NCBI RefSeq assembly: GCF_032854445.1
Contig: NC_088295.1
Location: 74,244,028-74,308,027 of the forward strand
Source of the DNA: Liolophura sinensis
Lineage: Eukaryota; Mollusca; Polyplacophora; Chitonida; Chitonidae
Reading direction: 5' to 3'
DNA length: 64,000 bases
Below the pieces are notes generated by a model. It did not search any database. It was not told the DNA's origin and was given only the letters and a program-made list of their open reading frames with translations. Shown one piece after another: positions 1 to 12,115 of this stretch. Each line of letters opens with the position of its first letter. Position 1 is the first letter of the stretch. A program made the translations under genes and the position numbers.

Positions 1-908
1 TAATGGTAGATATGGCAGTATTTGTAAGCATATTTAATATTAGACATGTCTAAGTGGTCAGGTTTGGTATCCACCATGCTATTGTGCTTGTGACAGAAAA
101 ATACAGGATCACAAACAAAATAAGTATTGAACACCAGGAGTGATACAAGGCACCGGAAGGCGCTGTTCAGGAAAATATGGCATTAATAATATTATGGTGA
201 TTTTTATGACTTCGTTGTGTTAAGATTCCACATGTAGTAATCGGATATTACCAGGGTACATTGTTTTTAATGTTATTTCATCTGTTTGTTGTCTTGAAGT
301 GTTGATTGGCAGGCTTGCGTGTCTGTTTGCTGGGGGGCAGGTGAAGTGGGAATGGCACTGTGGCTCGGGTGTGATTTCCGGCAGCCTTAGACCGCCACCT
401 GCGCACAGACACGCCAATGAGGCCAAGCTCCGTGCTCACTCACTGCGCATGCTCCCCTAACTTATGCCAAAGATTCTAAGCAATATTTCCTTCATCTGTT
501 TTAGGTTATTTCTTTGTTAGTTTGTTTTGTAAATAAACCATATGTGTGAGTGTGATTTTTAAGTATTTGTTATAACAGAGCGCCAGCAAGAATGACTTTG
601 CAGACGAAGGCAAATGTAAACTATAGATTGTCAATGAATGTAGATTTAATAGTGAAATAAACTCGATGATATCAAAATACATTGAAGCAATAGTTTGCCA
701 TGCAAGGAATATATTTTATAGACAACATATTGAGTGTCGAATGGCCAGGTTAACAATTGTAATCAAGGTCAATGCAATGGTGTTCTAAACATGGAATAAT
801 GAAATTATCATATCTCCAAATGAAACCAGCTGTTGTTATTTCTCTTTTTTTCTATTATTCATCCACAGTGGCCAAGTCTTTGTTAGTTTCCATGGACATC
901 ATACATGG
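1..908. other. Non-coding, Hox3-Hox2 intergenic
   Basis: No gene is recognised here. The short open frames lack codon bias, splice context or familiar motifs. If the cluster has the usual order, this is sequence between Hox3 (off the left edge) and Hox2. No Hox3 homeobox or 3' exon is visible. Confidence 0.5.
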
Positions 909-919
909 TATTTCCAATA

Positions 920-987
920 TTTATTTGTTTATTTGATTTGAGTTTAACGCCGTACTCAAGAATATTTCACTTATACGACGGCCGCCG
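920..987 (-). mobile_element. 5'-truncated tRNA-derived SINE (family A), with TSD
   Basis: This is a 68 bp minus-strand copy of only the 3' tail of the SINE seen complete at 58383-58663: a T/A-rich end, then the reverse complement of the 'cttgagtacggcgt' tail and the 'gccgtcgtataagtg' block. It is bracketed by an 11 bp perfect direct repeat, TATTTCCAATA, at 909-919 and 988-998. That is the target-site duplication expected of LINE-driven insertion with severe 5' truncation. Confidence 0.8.
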
Positions 988-1194
988 TATTTCCAATAGT
1001 TCCATTAACAAAAAGCTATATCGTTCAATATGTTACTCACTTGGAATGAGCTCAACCAACATCACTTTCTTCTCCGTACCTGTTTGCAAATAGATATTCC
1101 GGAAACATATTTCTATTCATCTGTTTTTCTCCCTTTTAACAATACACACGTTCAACCCTGAAACAAACTTGTGTACGAAACCCCTTAAGTGAGA

Positions 1195-1237
1195 CGCCTT
1201 CTTATGTTTAGGTTAAACCCCAAGCACTCACTCACTC
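1195..1237 (+). repeat. 3' end fragment of SINE-like family B
   Basis: The stretch reads 'gttaaaccccaagcactcactcactc', matching the terminal part of the longer family-B copy at 15746-15893. Only the tail survives. I recall this tail as common in molluscan genomes, but the family name cannot be set from this window. Confidence 0.5.
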
Positions 1238-1736
1238 TTATGTTTAGATCAAGTTCTAAAATGTTTCCTCGTTTCCAAGTTGTAACAAGTGGCATCCATT
1301 TGTGGCATGATGTCACCATGATGCAGTACGGGTTTGTTTCTTGTCTACCCACTGAAAACACACAATATAAGGCCTATATACAAAGACTCGTTTCAGATGT
1401 TACCTACTGTTCATTTAACGACAACATCTCTGTTTCTAACTGTCATTTTGATGCTATCTTTGTTAAACATGCTGCCAAAGACATCAGATGTGACACTTTA
1501 TCCTGACACAGTAGGCCGACACGGGCTTGTCATCACCATCGCCATATTCCATCATCTTTATTAAAACTTTAGCATTAATCGTGTCATTACACACTGAACA
1601 GTGGTCAGAATTTCCCGCATTACTCTACTCAAAGTGGTTGATTCGTCTGTTTGTTTAATATTTAATCTCTGTTTTCAAATAACTGTGTGATTGGGAACAT
1701 TTAATAGATCCACGCATAAGTTTCACATAAAACACA

Positions 1737-2348
1737 AGTAGTGTAACCCCGAAAAACGACAGCTTCATTATGACTCAATATTTCAACATTTTATTTTGTC
1801 ATCAACAGGAGTAATATGAAATGGACAGCAACAACATATATAGGGCTCTGAAGTGTAAGCTGAAGATATCTAAATACACACTTATCAGTAAAATGCCCCA
1901 TCAGGCATTTGTGACATCATTCTATAGATACCTTTTATATGTCAGTCCTATCACTGGTCCGACATTTTGTTTAAGGGGGCCCTATGTATTCGTTGACCTA
2001 ACCTGATCAATGGGTTAAAGGCATGAACTTGTGTTATTCCGCCAGCACCGTTCTGTACAAATCCTTAATTAATCCCTGTACTGGTCCTGCTGTGAAAACT
2101 TGGTGTAACGTATCATGTAACATATTTCCCATTATTTTCTTTAGTGTTTACTAAGCCAGGTTAAATGATCTTATTTTGTTTTATTTCTACTTGTATCTGT
2201 CACCATATGTCCTGATACTCTGTCTAGACCATTGATATTATGTTGTTCTTGCTTATCTAATCTTACGTATACTGTATTACACAAGTACTCTATGTTTTCA
2301 TTTTACTGATAAATGTGTATTTAGATATGTTAAGCCCACACTTCCTAG

Positions 2349-2431
<83 letters not shown>

Positions 2432-2498
2432 AAAGACAGAATACAATGCTGAAATATTGAGTCATGATGAATCTTTCGTCTATCGGAGTTACACTACT
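1737..2498. mobile_element. Foldback/MITE-like DNA element with long inverted arms
   Basis: The left arm (1737-1895) and right arm (2300-2498) are imperfect inverted repeats. The ends read AGTAGTGTAAC on the left and the complement GTTACACTACT on the right. Similarity continues through 'gactcaatatttca' and then, beyond an (AT)n tract in the right arm, through 'atatagggct' and 'tctaaatacaca' to 'atcagtaaaatg'. The core between the arms has no transposase-like frame. No clear target-site duplication was found, so the exact ends and superfamily are open. Confidence 0.75.
2353..2429. repeat. (AT)n microsatellite inside the foldback element
   Basis: About 38 uninterrupted AT dinucleotides. The mirror position in the left arm of the element (about 1835-1842) has only a short 'catatatagg', so the tract arose by expansion after or during duplication of the arm. 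Confidence 0.95.
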
Positions 2499-3540
2499 TT
2501 TGTATCGGCGTGATTGAAACAGATTCTTTTTTATCAGTTACCCTAACTAAACGATCAACTACCTTCCACACAGACATTCCTGGATGCTTGACTGAAATTT
2601 GTGCATTTGAAAATTTATATTTTAGAACCTTCCATGCGCACCCTGTGAAGAATTTGTGAACTTGAAAAGTAGTTACTTTTTTGAAGCAAGCTAGCTCAAG
2701 TATTTTGAGGTATACAACTCCTGTGAGGAGTCATTCCTGTGGCATGCGCAAGTAACAATCGACAAGACACTGAGCTGTTCAGGTTCTACAGTTGTAGATA
2801 TCTATGTGTGATATTCAAAGCAACGTGTTCCAAAGTGTCAAGACGCAAATAATGGAAGGGATCAAATAATGACGTGTTCTCTATAATGTAGTTGCAAATA
2901 TGGGTTTAATTATGAGAAAAATGTGATTATTATATATACTAAAATAAGTTGTCTTTTCTAAAATGACTCTAAAAGTGAAGCCTTAGTCTGGATCACAGTG
3001 TCACAGTCCGCGGGGCTCGACGCCAATGCTTGATTACAGAACAGTCAGAGTAATCTCCCCTATTACGTAAAGTCTTTGTTCCGAGTCTGCGCCTGAGCAA
3101 AGCACGCGGTACAATACTTATTCAATATGCTACACAAAACAAATTGCAAATGAATTCATTTTTTCAGTCATTCAAGTCCACCAGATTTATTTCAAGGAAT
3201 GAAAGGTGGAGAAGATTTGATTGTTGATATTCTGGTTGGTTTTCTTCCAAAATCAATTAACTACGAATTAACGGAGAAACGTATGGCTTTGCAAATACGC
3301 CTGTTGTGAAGCGCTGTATCGACCCTGGCGTTCGTCTCAGTCTTCACTTGATTAGCCATTTCTTCTCATTCTATTATTTAAAAGCACAAGTATTCTCAAC
3401 CTATGCTTGTAGTGAAAAACCCACGCGCCATTACCATTGAAGTTGTCCTCATTCCTAGCACGTTCTAAGCGGAATGGCTGTTTGATGCTGGAATCTGACC
3501 ATTCTTGGTATATTATCAAAGTGCAGCATCAACGAGAGAT
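2499..3540. other. Non-coding, nothing recognised
   Basis: No repeat, RNA gene or conserved coding frame was recognised between the foldback element and the minisatellite. Confidence 0.5.
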
Positions 3541-5318
3541 CAAACATACCATAACGCACACCACCAAACACACCACCAAGCACACCACCAAACACACCAC
3601 CAAACACGCCACCAAACCCACCACCAAGCACACCACCACGCACACCACCAAGCACACTATCAAACACACCACCATGCATACCACCAAATACGCCATCAAA
3701 CACACCACCAAACACACCACTAAGCACACCACCAAACACACCATCAAACACTCCACCAAACACGCCAACAAACACACCACCAAGCACACCACCACGTACA
3801 CTACCAAGCACACTATCAAACACACCACCAACCAAACCACCAAACACGCCATCAAACACACCACCAAACATACCACCAAGCACACGACCAAACTCACCAT
3901 CAAACACACCACCAAACACATCACAAAGCACACCACCAAACACGCCATCAAACACACCACCAAGCACACAACCACTCACACCACCAAACACGCCATCAAA
4001 CACACCACCAAACACATCACAAAGCACACCACCAAACACGCCATCAAACACACCACCAAACACACCAGCAAGCACACCACCAAACACGCCATCAAACACA
4101 TCATTAGGCACACCACCAAGCAGACCAACAATCACACTATCAAACACATCACCAAACACGCCATCAAACACACCATCAAACACGCCACCAAACACACCAC
4201 TAAGCACACCACCAAACACGTCATCAAACACACCACCAAGCACACCACCAATCACACCATTAAACAAACCATCAAACACACCACCAAGCACCCCATCAAT
4301 CACACCATCAACCACACCACCAAGCACACAATCAAACAAACCACAAAGCTCACCATTAAATACATTATCAAACACACCACAAAGCACACCATCAAACACA
4401 CCACGGGACACACCATCAAACACACCACGAAACACACTATCAAACACACCATCAAACACATCACCAGACATACCATCAATTTTACCAACAAACACATCAT
4501 CAAACACACCATCAAACACACCACCAAGCACACCACGAAACACACTATCAAGCACAGCATCAAACACATCACCAAACATATCACCTAACACACCATCAAA
4601 CACACCATCAAACAGATCATCAAACACACCATCACACACACCGCCAAACTCACCATCAAACAGACCACCAAACAAACTATCAAGCGCAGCATCAAACACA
4701 CCATCAACCACATTATCAAGCACACCATGAAACACACCACCAAGCACACCACCAAACACGCCATTAAACACACCACCAAGCACCCCACCAAACACACCAC
4801 CAAGCACACAGTCAAACACACCACCAAACACACCATCAAACGCACCACCAAACACACCACAAACACCATCAAGCACACCATCAAACACATCACCAAACAT
4901 ATCATCAAACTTGTCATCAAACACATCATCAAACTCACCACCAAAGACACCATCAAACACACCACAAACACACCATCAACCAAACCACCAAACACACAAT
5001 CAAACACACTACCAAACACACCATCAAACGCACCATCAAACACACCACCAAACACAGCATCAAACACACCACAAACACCATCAAGCACACCATCAAGCAC
5101 ATCACCAAACATATCATCAAACCTACCATCAATCACACTATCAAACATACCATCAATTGCACTATCAAACACACCACCAAACACGCCATCAAGCACACCA
5201 TCAAACACATCACCAAACATATCATCAAACACACCATCAAACACACCACACAGCACATCATCAAACACACCACCAAGCACACCATCAAACACATCATCAA
5301 ACACATTATCAAGCACAT
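3541..5318. repeat. 12-bp minisatellite array, about 148 units
   Basis: The array is built of degenerate 12-mers of the type CACACCACCAAA, with variants CACACCATCAAA, CACGCCATCAAA and CACACCACCAAG. Higher-order copies exist: a block containing 'cacatcacaaagc' recurs 96 bp apart (3917 and 4013), and a block with 'atcaccaaacatatc' recurs 108 bp apart (5101 and 5209). The plus strand is nearly G-free and the minus strand is GT-rich. A period divisible by three and units without stops leave long open frames in several registers: His-Thr-Thr-Lys repeats on + (3437-4588) and Gly-Val-Phe repeats on - (3455-4960). I read these as by-products of the repeat, not genes. Confidence 0.95.
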
Positions 5319-7394
5319 ACTTCTTGATTTTGTAACACCGCATGCGTCTGTGGTACATTCAAACCTCATTCATGAAGATTTCCGTAAATAATCAGGCAAA
5401 GTGGGTTGATCTTAATTCTTAATTTCTTAAAATGTATATCTGCTGAGGATACGCTCTCTCATAAAAGTTGTTCATTTTCGCGTTTGCGTAAAAGCAAACA
5501 TTTATCAGCATCGCTCTTTAAACTCCTTCAAGAGTAACTTCAACCTACCACAAAGTTTTTCCAATGATTCTCTGCCTTCCCCAGTTATGTGTTACACTGT
5601 GTCACAATCATAAATGTGTCATATGTCCAATAATTCTAAATAGCTGGGAAAAACACGTTTTACTCTCTGTATTATTGTATATTTAAGTCCTTGAAGTATC
5701 CTTGTAGCCATAAGCATATGCTACCGCACAGTGTAAAACTTTTCTTTGTTTTGTATTTAGACCGGATTGATAAACACAAACATTGACAAGTAAAGGGTCG
5801 AACAGACATCAAGCATAGGTTGATGTTACATTTTGCAAAGTTACATCAATTTGCAGACAGATAAACTTAAATTGCCAAATGAGAGTTTGAATCCCGTTTA
5901 CACGGTGAATTTTTTCATTATTCAAACAAAACAACACATAGAAAAACTGTGACAGGTTCAAAAAATTGCTTCAATAGAATGGCATGCAATTATTCTGCGT
6001 ATTTTATTAACAATAAATCAGTGTTGTGAATTTAGTCTCACGTTCTCTGCGTCTGGCCACCTTGTTAGTATTTAAGTATTTTGAAAGCAACCATCCAAAC
6101 ACTGTCACAAGAATACAAGGGTTTGTGTGACACGCGATTAATTTTAATTAATGTCCTGAGTACAGTTATCTCTCACTGTATAACGTTCTATGGAATATGT
6201 TGAAAAAAACTCAGCAGTGCACAACAAACTGTACCGTTGCCCAACCCATGCAGCACCTAATATATACATCAAGTTGAACTGTCTAACTTATTAGACGTAT
6301 GGCCTAATACAGCAGCTATATTAATTAATTGTCTTTTAATAATAGTGATCTAGCTTTCAATCAGTATCTGGACGCCAATGACAGTAGTTATGCCGTTTCT
6401 TCTATATTGTACTCATTTTCCATCCCTGTGTCATTATTTAGTAATTATCTAATTAACCTTACTGGCATAAAATTGGACTACGGTTAATTGGACGGTCTAA
6501 TTGTTCCCTTTTTATGCATTTTCTGGTAACAAATGACAAGAATTTCTGTCAGCTTCGTGACCTATAGACATCCTTTCATACCGAAATGTGACCGTGACAG
6601 AGAAGGTCATAGAGACACATTGGAGCAAAACACACAACGGGGGATTGACATCAACCAAGTCATCGAGGACGAAATAAGTGTGATCACGTCAGCACACCTC
6701 AGCAGTGAATATTCAACTTTACCTCACTTCAAAATATTCTGCCTAAGTGCTATTTATTTATTAAGATATTCATTTTTCACTTAATCATACTTTACATGTT
6801 GAGAAAACGATTTGATCTTTACTGAATATACACTTCTTCAAATTCTCAAACTTTCAATCCCCGTAAAATTGCATAAATTAGCAGAAATGTTGATTAATAC
6901 AACCTGGTTCCCTGACAATGGATATAGATCACTTATAGCTCATGATTATCCGGAGTTGAAGGATTGTGGTCATACTTGTATCTGTTCGTCTGTTTTTCCT
7001 GACCTGACTTTCCAGCCAATATATGGACTATATACACTACACGAGGTCATCTGAATTTCACTAATATGGCAGAAAACACTCTGTACTGCATGTCAAGAAA
7101 GTAGCATCATAACTGTGTTAGGGAACTTCTTTCAGTTATTTCATTGGACAGATTAATTCTGAAATTGTTTGGATTAATGTCCAAAAGTCATCGCTTTTTC
7201 ACTTGGTCAGTTGTGCGATTTAAGCTGAGTTGTGCTGACTTCTTGGTGACTTATTCAAATCAAGATGTGTTTGAAGTGTCCTTACTTTCAGGTGGATATT
7301 TACTCATTCGCCTCCTCACGTGAAACTTACTGCCGTTGGATATGTGAACAACGTACTGAGCGCAAAGCGCAATCTAACATACATGGATAATTGA
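5319..7394. other. Non-coding, nothing recognised
   Basis: AT-rich intergenic sequence. Short frames at 6533-6784 and 6812-7054 resemble no family I know and have no supporting context. Confidence 0.5.
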
Positions 7395-7474
7395 AACTCA
7401 CCGTCATCGCATAAGTGAACAATACTCAGTACCAAGTAAACAGCAATCAAATAAATAAATAAATATGAAATTGT
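7395..7474 (+). mobile_element. Degraded 3' tail of SINE family A
   Basis: The order 'ccgtcatcgcataagtgaa', a diverged 'aatactcagtacc', then 'caatcaaataaataaataaa' follows the 3' third of the family-A SINE with many substitutions. This is an old copy. Confidence 0.65.
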
Positions 7475-8372
7475 CTGAATACACGGCACGATCTACACGT
7501 TTATAAATCATAATGAGTTCGAACTGCTGATGGCCAACGATCGCATATTTTCACGTAGACTTTTGAATAAGAGCTGGGGCCATTTACCAGGCAAGTTATA
7601 TACGAATTTGTGTGACTTGTAATCTACTGGTACTGAACTCAATGCAACGCTATATACGTAAATATTTGGTAGATGGATTTAATTGAAATTTTAACTGGAC
7701 ATCAGTTGTTTATATGCACCAACAGGCTGTACTCTGAGTATTCAGTCAGTGAATGCAGATAAAGGAGAAACCAGAACTATACTACACATGCCAGCTTACT
7801 TTTATCGGGATTTAGGATTCATAGTTTTGCAGTGATGCCATCTATGTAGCTGCTCTGAACCAATCATCAGCACTGTCTTTGGTCAGGTGACTAAAGCAAA
7901 ATGGAGGTGAAAACAAAGCGAATTTAACCGAGATCAGAGAGACAATGACGAAGATTTTAGCATAAAAAAGGTAAAAAATATAGCTTTTGAGAAACAAATT
8001 TCTTCTGGAAAAGTAATTTCGGAATGTGTTTAGACTTCAGGTATGATAGTTACATTGTCTTGTAGCACTTTGGACGTTAGGATCGGTATAATATCAGGGT
8101 TTCGCCCATTTAGCGCCATGTTCTTTATCACTTTCTGCTCCTTGGCCACACACAAGTGATGCTGTACCATATGGCCATTGATAATAGGCCAGAATTTGAC
8201 GTAAATAATTTTACGTAAGTTCAACAATGACATACAGTCTCAGGGTGCGGTAAGACTTCCTGGTCATGACAGTACACATTCGTTATCTACTTAAGCTGTA
8301 GATGGGCTAGGCGGCAAGTGCAGCTTTATCCGTCAACGTTATTGTAATGAGGTGAGAAGTGTTACCTGTATC
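7475..8372. other. Non-coding, nothing recognised
   Basis: No gene, repeat or strong motif was seen. Confidence 0.45.
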
Positions 8373-8413
8373 TACCTGTACGTACCGTGTGACCCGAAGG
8401 TAAGGTACAGGTA
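8373..8413. other. Perfect-arm hairpin next to a CpG-rich patch
   Basis: TACCTGTACGTACC (8373-8386) pairs with GGTAAGGTACAGGTA (8399-8413) with a single bulge, across a 12-nt loop. It is followed directly by a GC-rich stretch (about 8416-8455, 'ccccggccgccgggcg') that stands out in an AT-rich region. The loop is too short for a typical miRNA precursor. A regulatory element is possible but unproven. Confidence 0.45.
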
Positions 8414-10458
8414 TGTCCCCGGCCGCCGGGCGTGGAGGCGTGGTCGGGCAAGTCGATAGAGTCACGCTGACACTAGAACAGGGCATCGACGATTACATTG
8501 TGGCTTATTTGGGCAAATTATGGGTTACGCGTACACTGACGCAACTTAGCATCAGCTGAATAAAATAAAGGTGTCAATTCAGGTTGTGATTCTATAGAGT
8601 ACCCCGATGACCGTAATTACCCTTAGCCATGATGGATATGGTTACGTGAATAACAACTGGAGGCTCGATCAACAAGCGGTATTGCCACCTTGAAGTGCCT
8701 GACATGTCTAGTGTCAAAAAAGATGCCTCTTGGAATCAAGGTCAACCGGAGACTAGAGAAAAATCAAAAAAATTCCTGTTATTTTCAAGAACTATAGGCT
8801 CGACTGTTTTGGACATTGCCAGACTATGTCAGCCCATAAGCGACGTCTTAGGCGTTTTGTTGATTGATAACAATTATGCAGGGCTCATTGGTTTATTGTA
8901 TGTAAACGAATCATCAATTATACGAACATGTCGCTTCGTGCATTGTTTTGCAGTTTTAATTGGTAATCAGGGCCACAAAAAGCCTCATGTAACGGGTGTT
9001 TAGATAGTAATCGTCCAAAACACAAACACGTAATTGTCTAATGCCAGCGTCTGATGAGCAGGATAAAAATGTGAAAATATGCGTTGAACTAGCATCAATC
9101 TTCTCTCGGCTTGTTCACGATCGAGCCCTGAATACGTAAGAAAAATTTAGATCAGAGTTATGTTCACCGCACACAAAGAATTGAGGTTCACATATTTAGA
9201 AGATCAGTTTCTAAATCTGTTACTGAGATTACTCTTCCATGAAAATCTCAGAGTACGACTGTACCCACAGTATATGTTTTGAGATGCAACAGCTAAAGTT
9301 CGAAGATTTAAATTACTTCTTTTGTTTGAGATTTACATAGAATGGTTATTTCCAAAGTAAAGGTTGCATACCTATTTTTCTTTTGCTGCAATACAATAAG
9401 CCGTTGCATATATGAATTAGAAAGGCTTGAAATGTATTCTCAAAGGATCCTAACATTGAAGCATTTCGAAACTTTAATTCCGACATTAACAGTTTGTCTA
9501 CAGAGGTCATTTTCATTAACAGGTTGCAGCAAAACCATTGTATAAATGAATTTAGGGGCATTAAATGCATTTATAAACTAATCTAGACCTAAAATCCAGT
9601 TTTCTTCGATTGCGCGTAAGAAACACTTACTTTGAGTTCCTTGTGCTACAGCTATAGCACTTCTGAAAACATATACAAAAGAACACGATTTCTTTAGTTC
9701 AGTCACCTATAAACAAAGGGAAAATCTGAATGAAGGCAGAGTCGATGGACCGGATGTGCCAGGGACATGAGATATTTTGCACCTATACAAGCCTGGCAAA
9801 GCACTTCAAATTTTTGGCGCCTGGGAAAGACTACGTTCGATGTTACATCCACATTATCCGCTAGTAGTGAGGCAATGGCATCTCTTGAACCACTAGATCA
9901 AAGGCTCAGTTATCAATGGGCAGCGCTTGCCATATACTTACGTCAGGATTGTATACTAACAATGGGGGAGTGTGGCATGTTTCATTGACGGAGAAATCCT
10001 GCTGTATACCCTAGAGCTTTAGTTCTTTAGATTGAAACCTTCGGAGAGAGAAATTTGATGGTTATAAGTGTTCCGATCTTCCTTTTTCGCCTCTCTTCCA
10101 AGAACATACTGTACGATTTCATAGTGTCTGAATGGACCTCCGTTCGCACTATGGGTAATATAGTTGTAAGGAGTGTTGGAATCCTAGACAGAGTTATCGC
10201 ACTTAATTGCTCCATCTTTATCAAGTGTGATAACGATTTTGGTGTTTATTCAAAGATGAAGCCAAAAAGTAAATAGAGATATACGAAAGAAAGTATTAAG
10301 TGTATTAGTCTTGCACTGAGTTTGATATTTGAAACAGAGTATATCTTAGAATCTTTATGTCATCAGTATAATTGAGAATTTATATTGCATGGAAAATGTG
10401 GTTGTATATACAGTTGTACAGTTAAATGGGCAAAACGTAAATACTTATCGCTAAGTCA

Positions 10459-10535
10459 AGCTCATGCTGGCTTCCTCTCAGGCCATACGTGGGAAGGTCT
10501 TTCAGCAACCCACGGATGATCGACGGATGGAGGAC
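10459..10535 (+). mobile_element. Internal fragment of SINE family A
   Basis: The sequence follows the SINE body ('ctcatgctggcttcctctc', 'atacgtgggaaggtct', 'cagcaaccc.cggatg') and then diverges before the tail. Confidence 0.7.
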
Positions 10536-11659
10536 AGATTTCACACTTTTTAAGCGGCAATATAAAAGAAATGCTTTAAGCAGAATTTTTCCCCCGCCGA
10601 AATACCATGCGAATCGTTGACGCAGATTTTGCCATCGGTCGTTGTCAGAAAGTTAGTAAATCATGTGACATAACCAGAATGGCGGGGGTCAACTGGGTTT
10701 CGTCATGATTGACTGATAAAATTAGGTTACCTTGATCGAAGGAATTCGCTGCAATGACAGCGGACAAAGTGGAATCGCCGGCGTATTTTTCGCAGGTATA
10801 TCGAACATGTTTGATTCAAGACAAGCGAATTTCGGAGCGGACACAATAACCTTCAAAACACGTTGGGGGTGTTGGTGGAGACACTAAGTGGATTTCACAC
10901 CGAAATTAAGTAACATGCGGTATTAGATCAGCTTTAGCTGCAAAAGAAAAAATGCAGCAGTAAATAGCGATGTATTTTTTAAAGTTTTTACCAAACCTCA
11001 AACATTGTGTATTTTATTTTCTTTGATTTAAAAACAACTTTGTGCATTTAAATTTGTATTCATGACGAAGTGTGAATTTGTAGGAGATAGCAGCTACAAG
11101 ATCTCCGTCAACCGTGCAGCACATGCCTGCTGGCAGCTCTTGTACACAAAAGACAAAAACCAAGTCAGTCCCCCTCGTTTTATAAATTTCATTTTTTCTT
11201 ATCACGTAAAAACAAAATCAATAAAAACACGTAATGCTTAAGAACAAAAGGCATTGTGGCGCCATCAGATCGGGATACTTCTCACGTGTGGCGAAGTTAG
11301 TAACCAGGAATTCAATGTAGATTCGATAAAAAACAGAATCAATTTATCATTTTAAACAATGCTGGCTGTCAGTGCCAGCTAATCGCCCTGTTTTCAAGCC
11401 TGTTTCCCCTTTTTCACTAGCGTCTAATTTGCTTAATTAATCTATAATCTCTGTATCCCACCGAGGCAGGCAAAAGGTGAACTTCGTCCCTTGTAAATTT
11501 TTCAAACTAATCACTCGGCTGGAAGACATATTTCCTATTCGCAAAATTAGATGCTATTTTTTTTAACTCGGACAACCTTTACTACTTCTAACCCTGCACG
11601 CTTTGCCTTGCCACTGTCGGTCTTGACATTATTTATGAATATTTAATAATCTTCATCCC

Positions 11660-11806
11660 GTCGATGTGATTAATGGTTGCATACAGAATGGCGTATTATC
11701 GTGTGCATGGAACGGTTTCTAATCCACAGAATATCTTCTTTTCTGCCGGAAGTAGAAAGCGGCCGCCTTTCCCATGTTCGCGCTGATAGATTCATGACGT
11801 CATTGA
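11660..11806. promoter_or_regulatory. Candidate cis-regulatory cluster
   Basis: Within about 150 bp there is a bipartite Hox-Pbx type site TGATTAATGG (11667-11676), an ETS-type core CCGGAAGT (about 11746), a NotI-like GC block 'gcggccgc', and a perfect CRE palindrome TGACGTCA (11795-11802). Each motif is short and could occur by chance. Only their clustering in an otherwise featureless Hox3-Hox2 interval makes it notable. Confidence 0.3.
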
Positions 11807-12103
11807 ATTTAGTCTGAATTTAGACTGCATGTGCACGGGTTATCCGTTTTGGGGACATATCCACCAAGAATTGAATGTGACATTGCGTTTGGGAATTACT
11901 GGCGTTTCATTTGGAAAAGCCAATATTTACAAAGTTCGATTCTCCTCCTGACCAGTCCGATGTCCAGTGCATGAGGGTTAGCCAACAAACATGAAGTAAA
12001 CTACAAGAGCTTTTTGAAACATTGTACCAATCAAGTAACCCATCCATCGCATCTGACAGTTCTGGTCAGCCCTTTTATCACTTCACTGTGTACTGTCCAC
12101 TCC

Positions 12104-12115
12104 GCTTAATTAAGC
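12104..12115. promoter_or_regulatory. Perfect palindrome GCTTAATTAAGC
   Basis: This is a 12 bp perfect palindrome centred on TTAATTAA, the type of site that can bind homeodomain dimers. A second palindrome, AGGAAGCTGCTTCCT, lies at 12284-12298. Functional meaning is only inferred. Confidence 0.3.

Noticed and set aside
3437-4960. Long open frames on both strands (383 codons + and 501 codons -)
   Set aside because: They are by-products of a 12-bp repeat without stops. Their composition follows the repeat, several frames are open at once, and no domain, signal or splice context exists.
9340-9540. Inverted repeat around 'ttttgctgcaa' and 'ttgcagcaaaa'
   Set aside because: Only an 11-bp core matches over a 150-bp separation. 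The flanks do not extend it, so it is likely chance.
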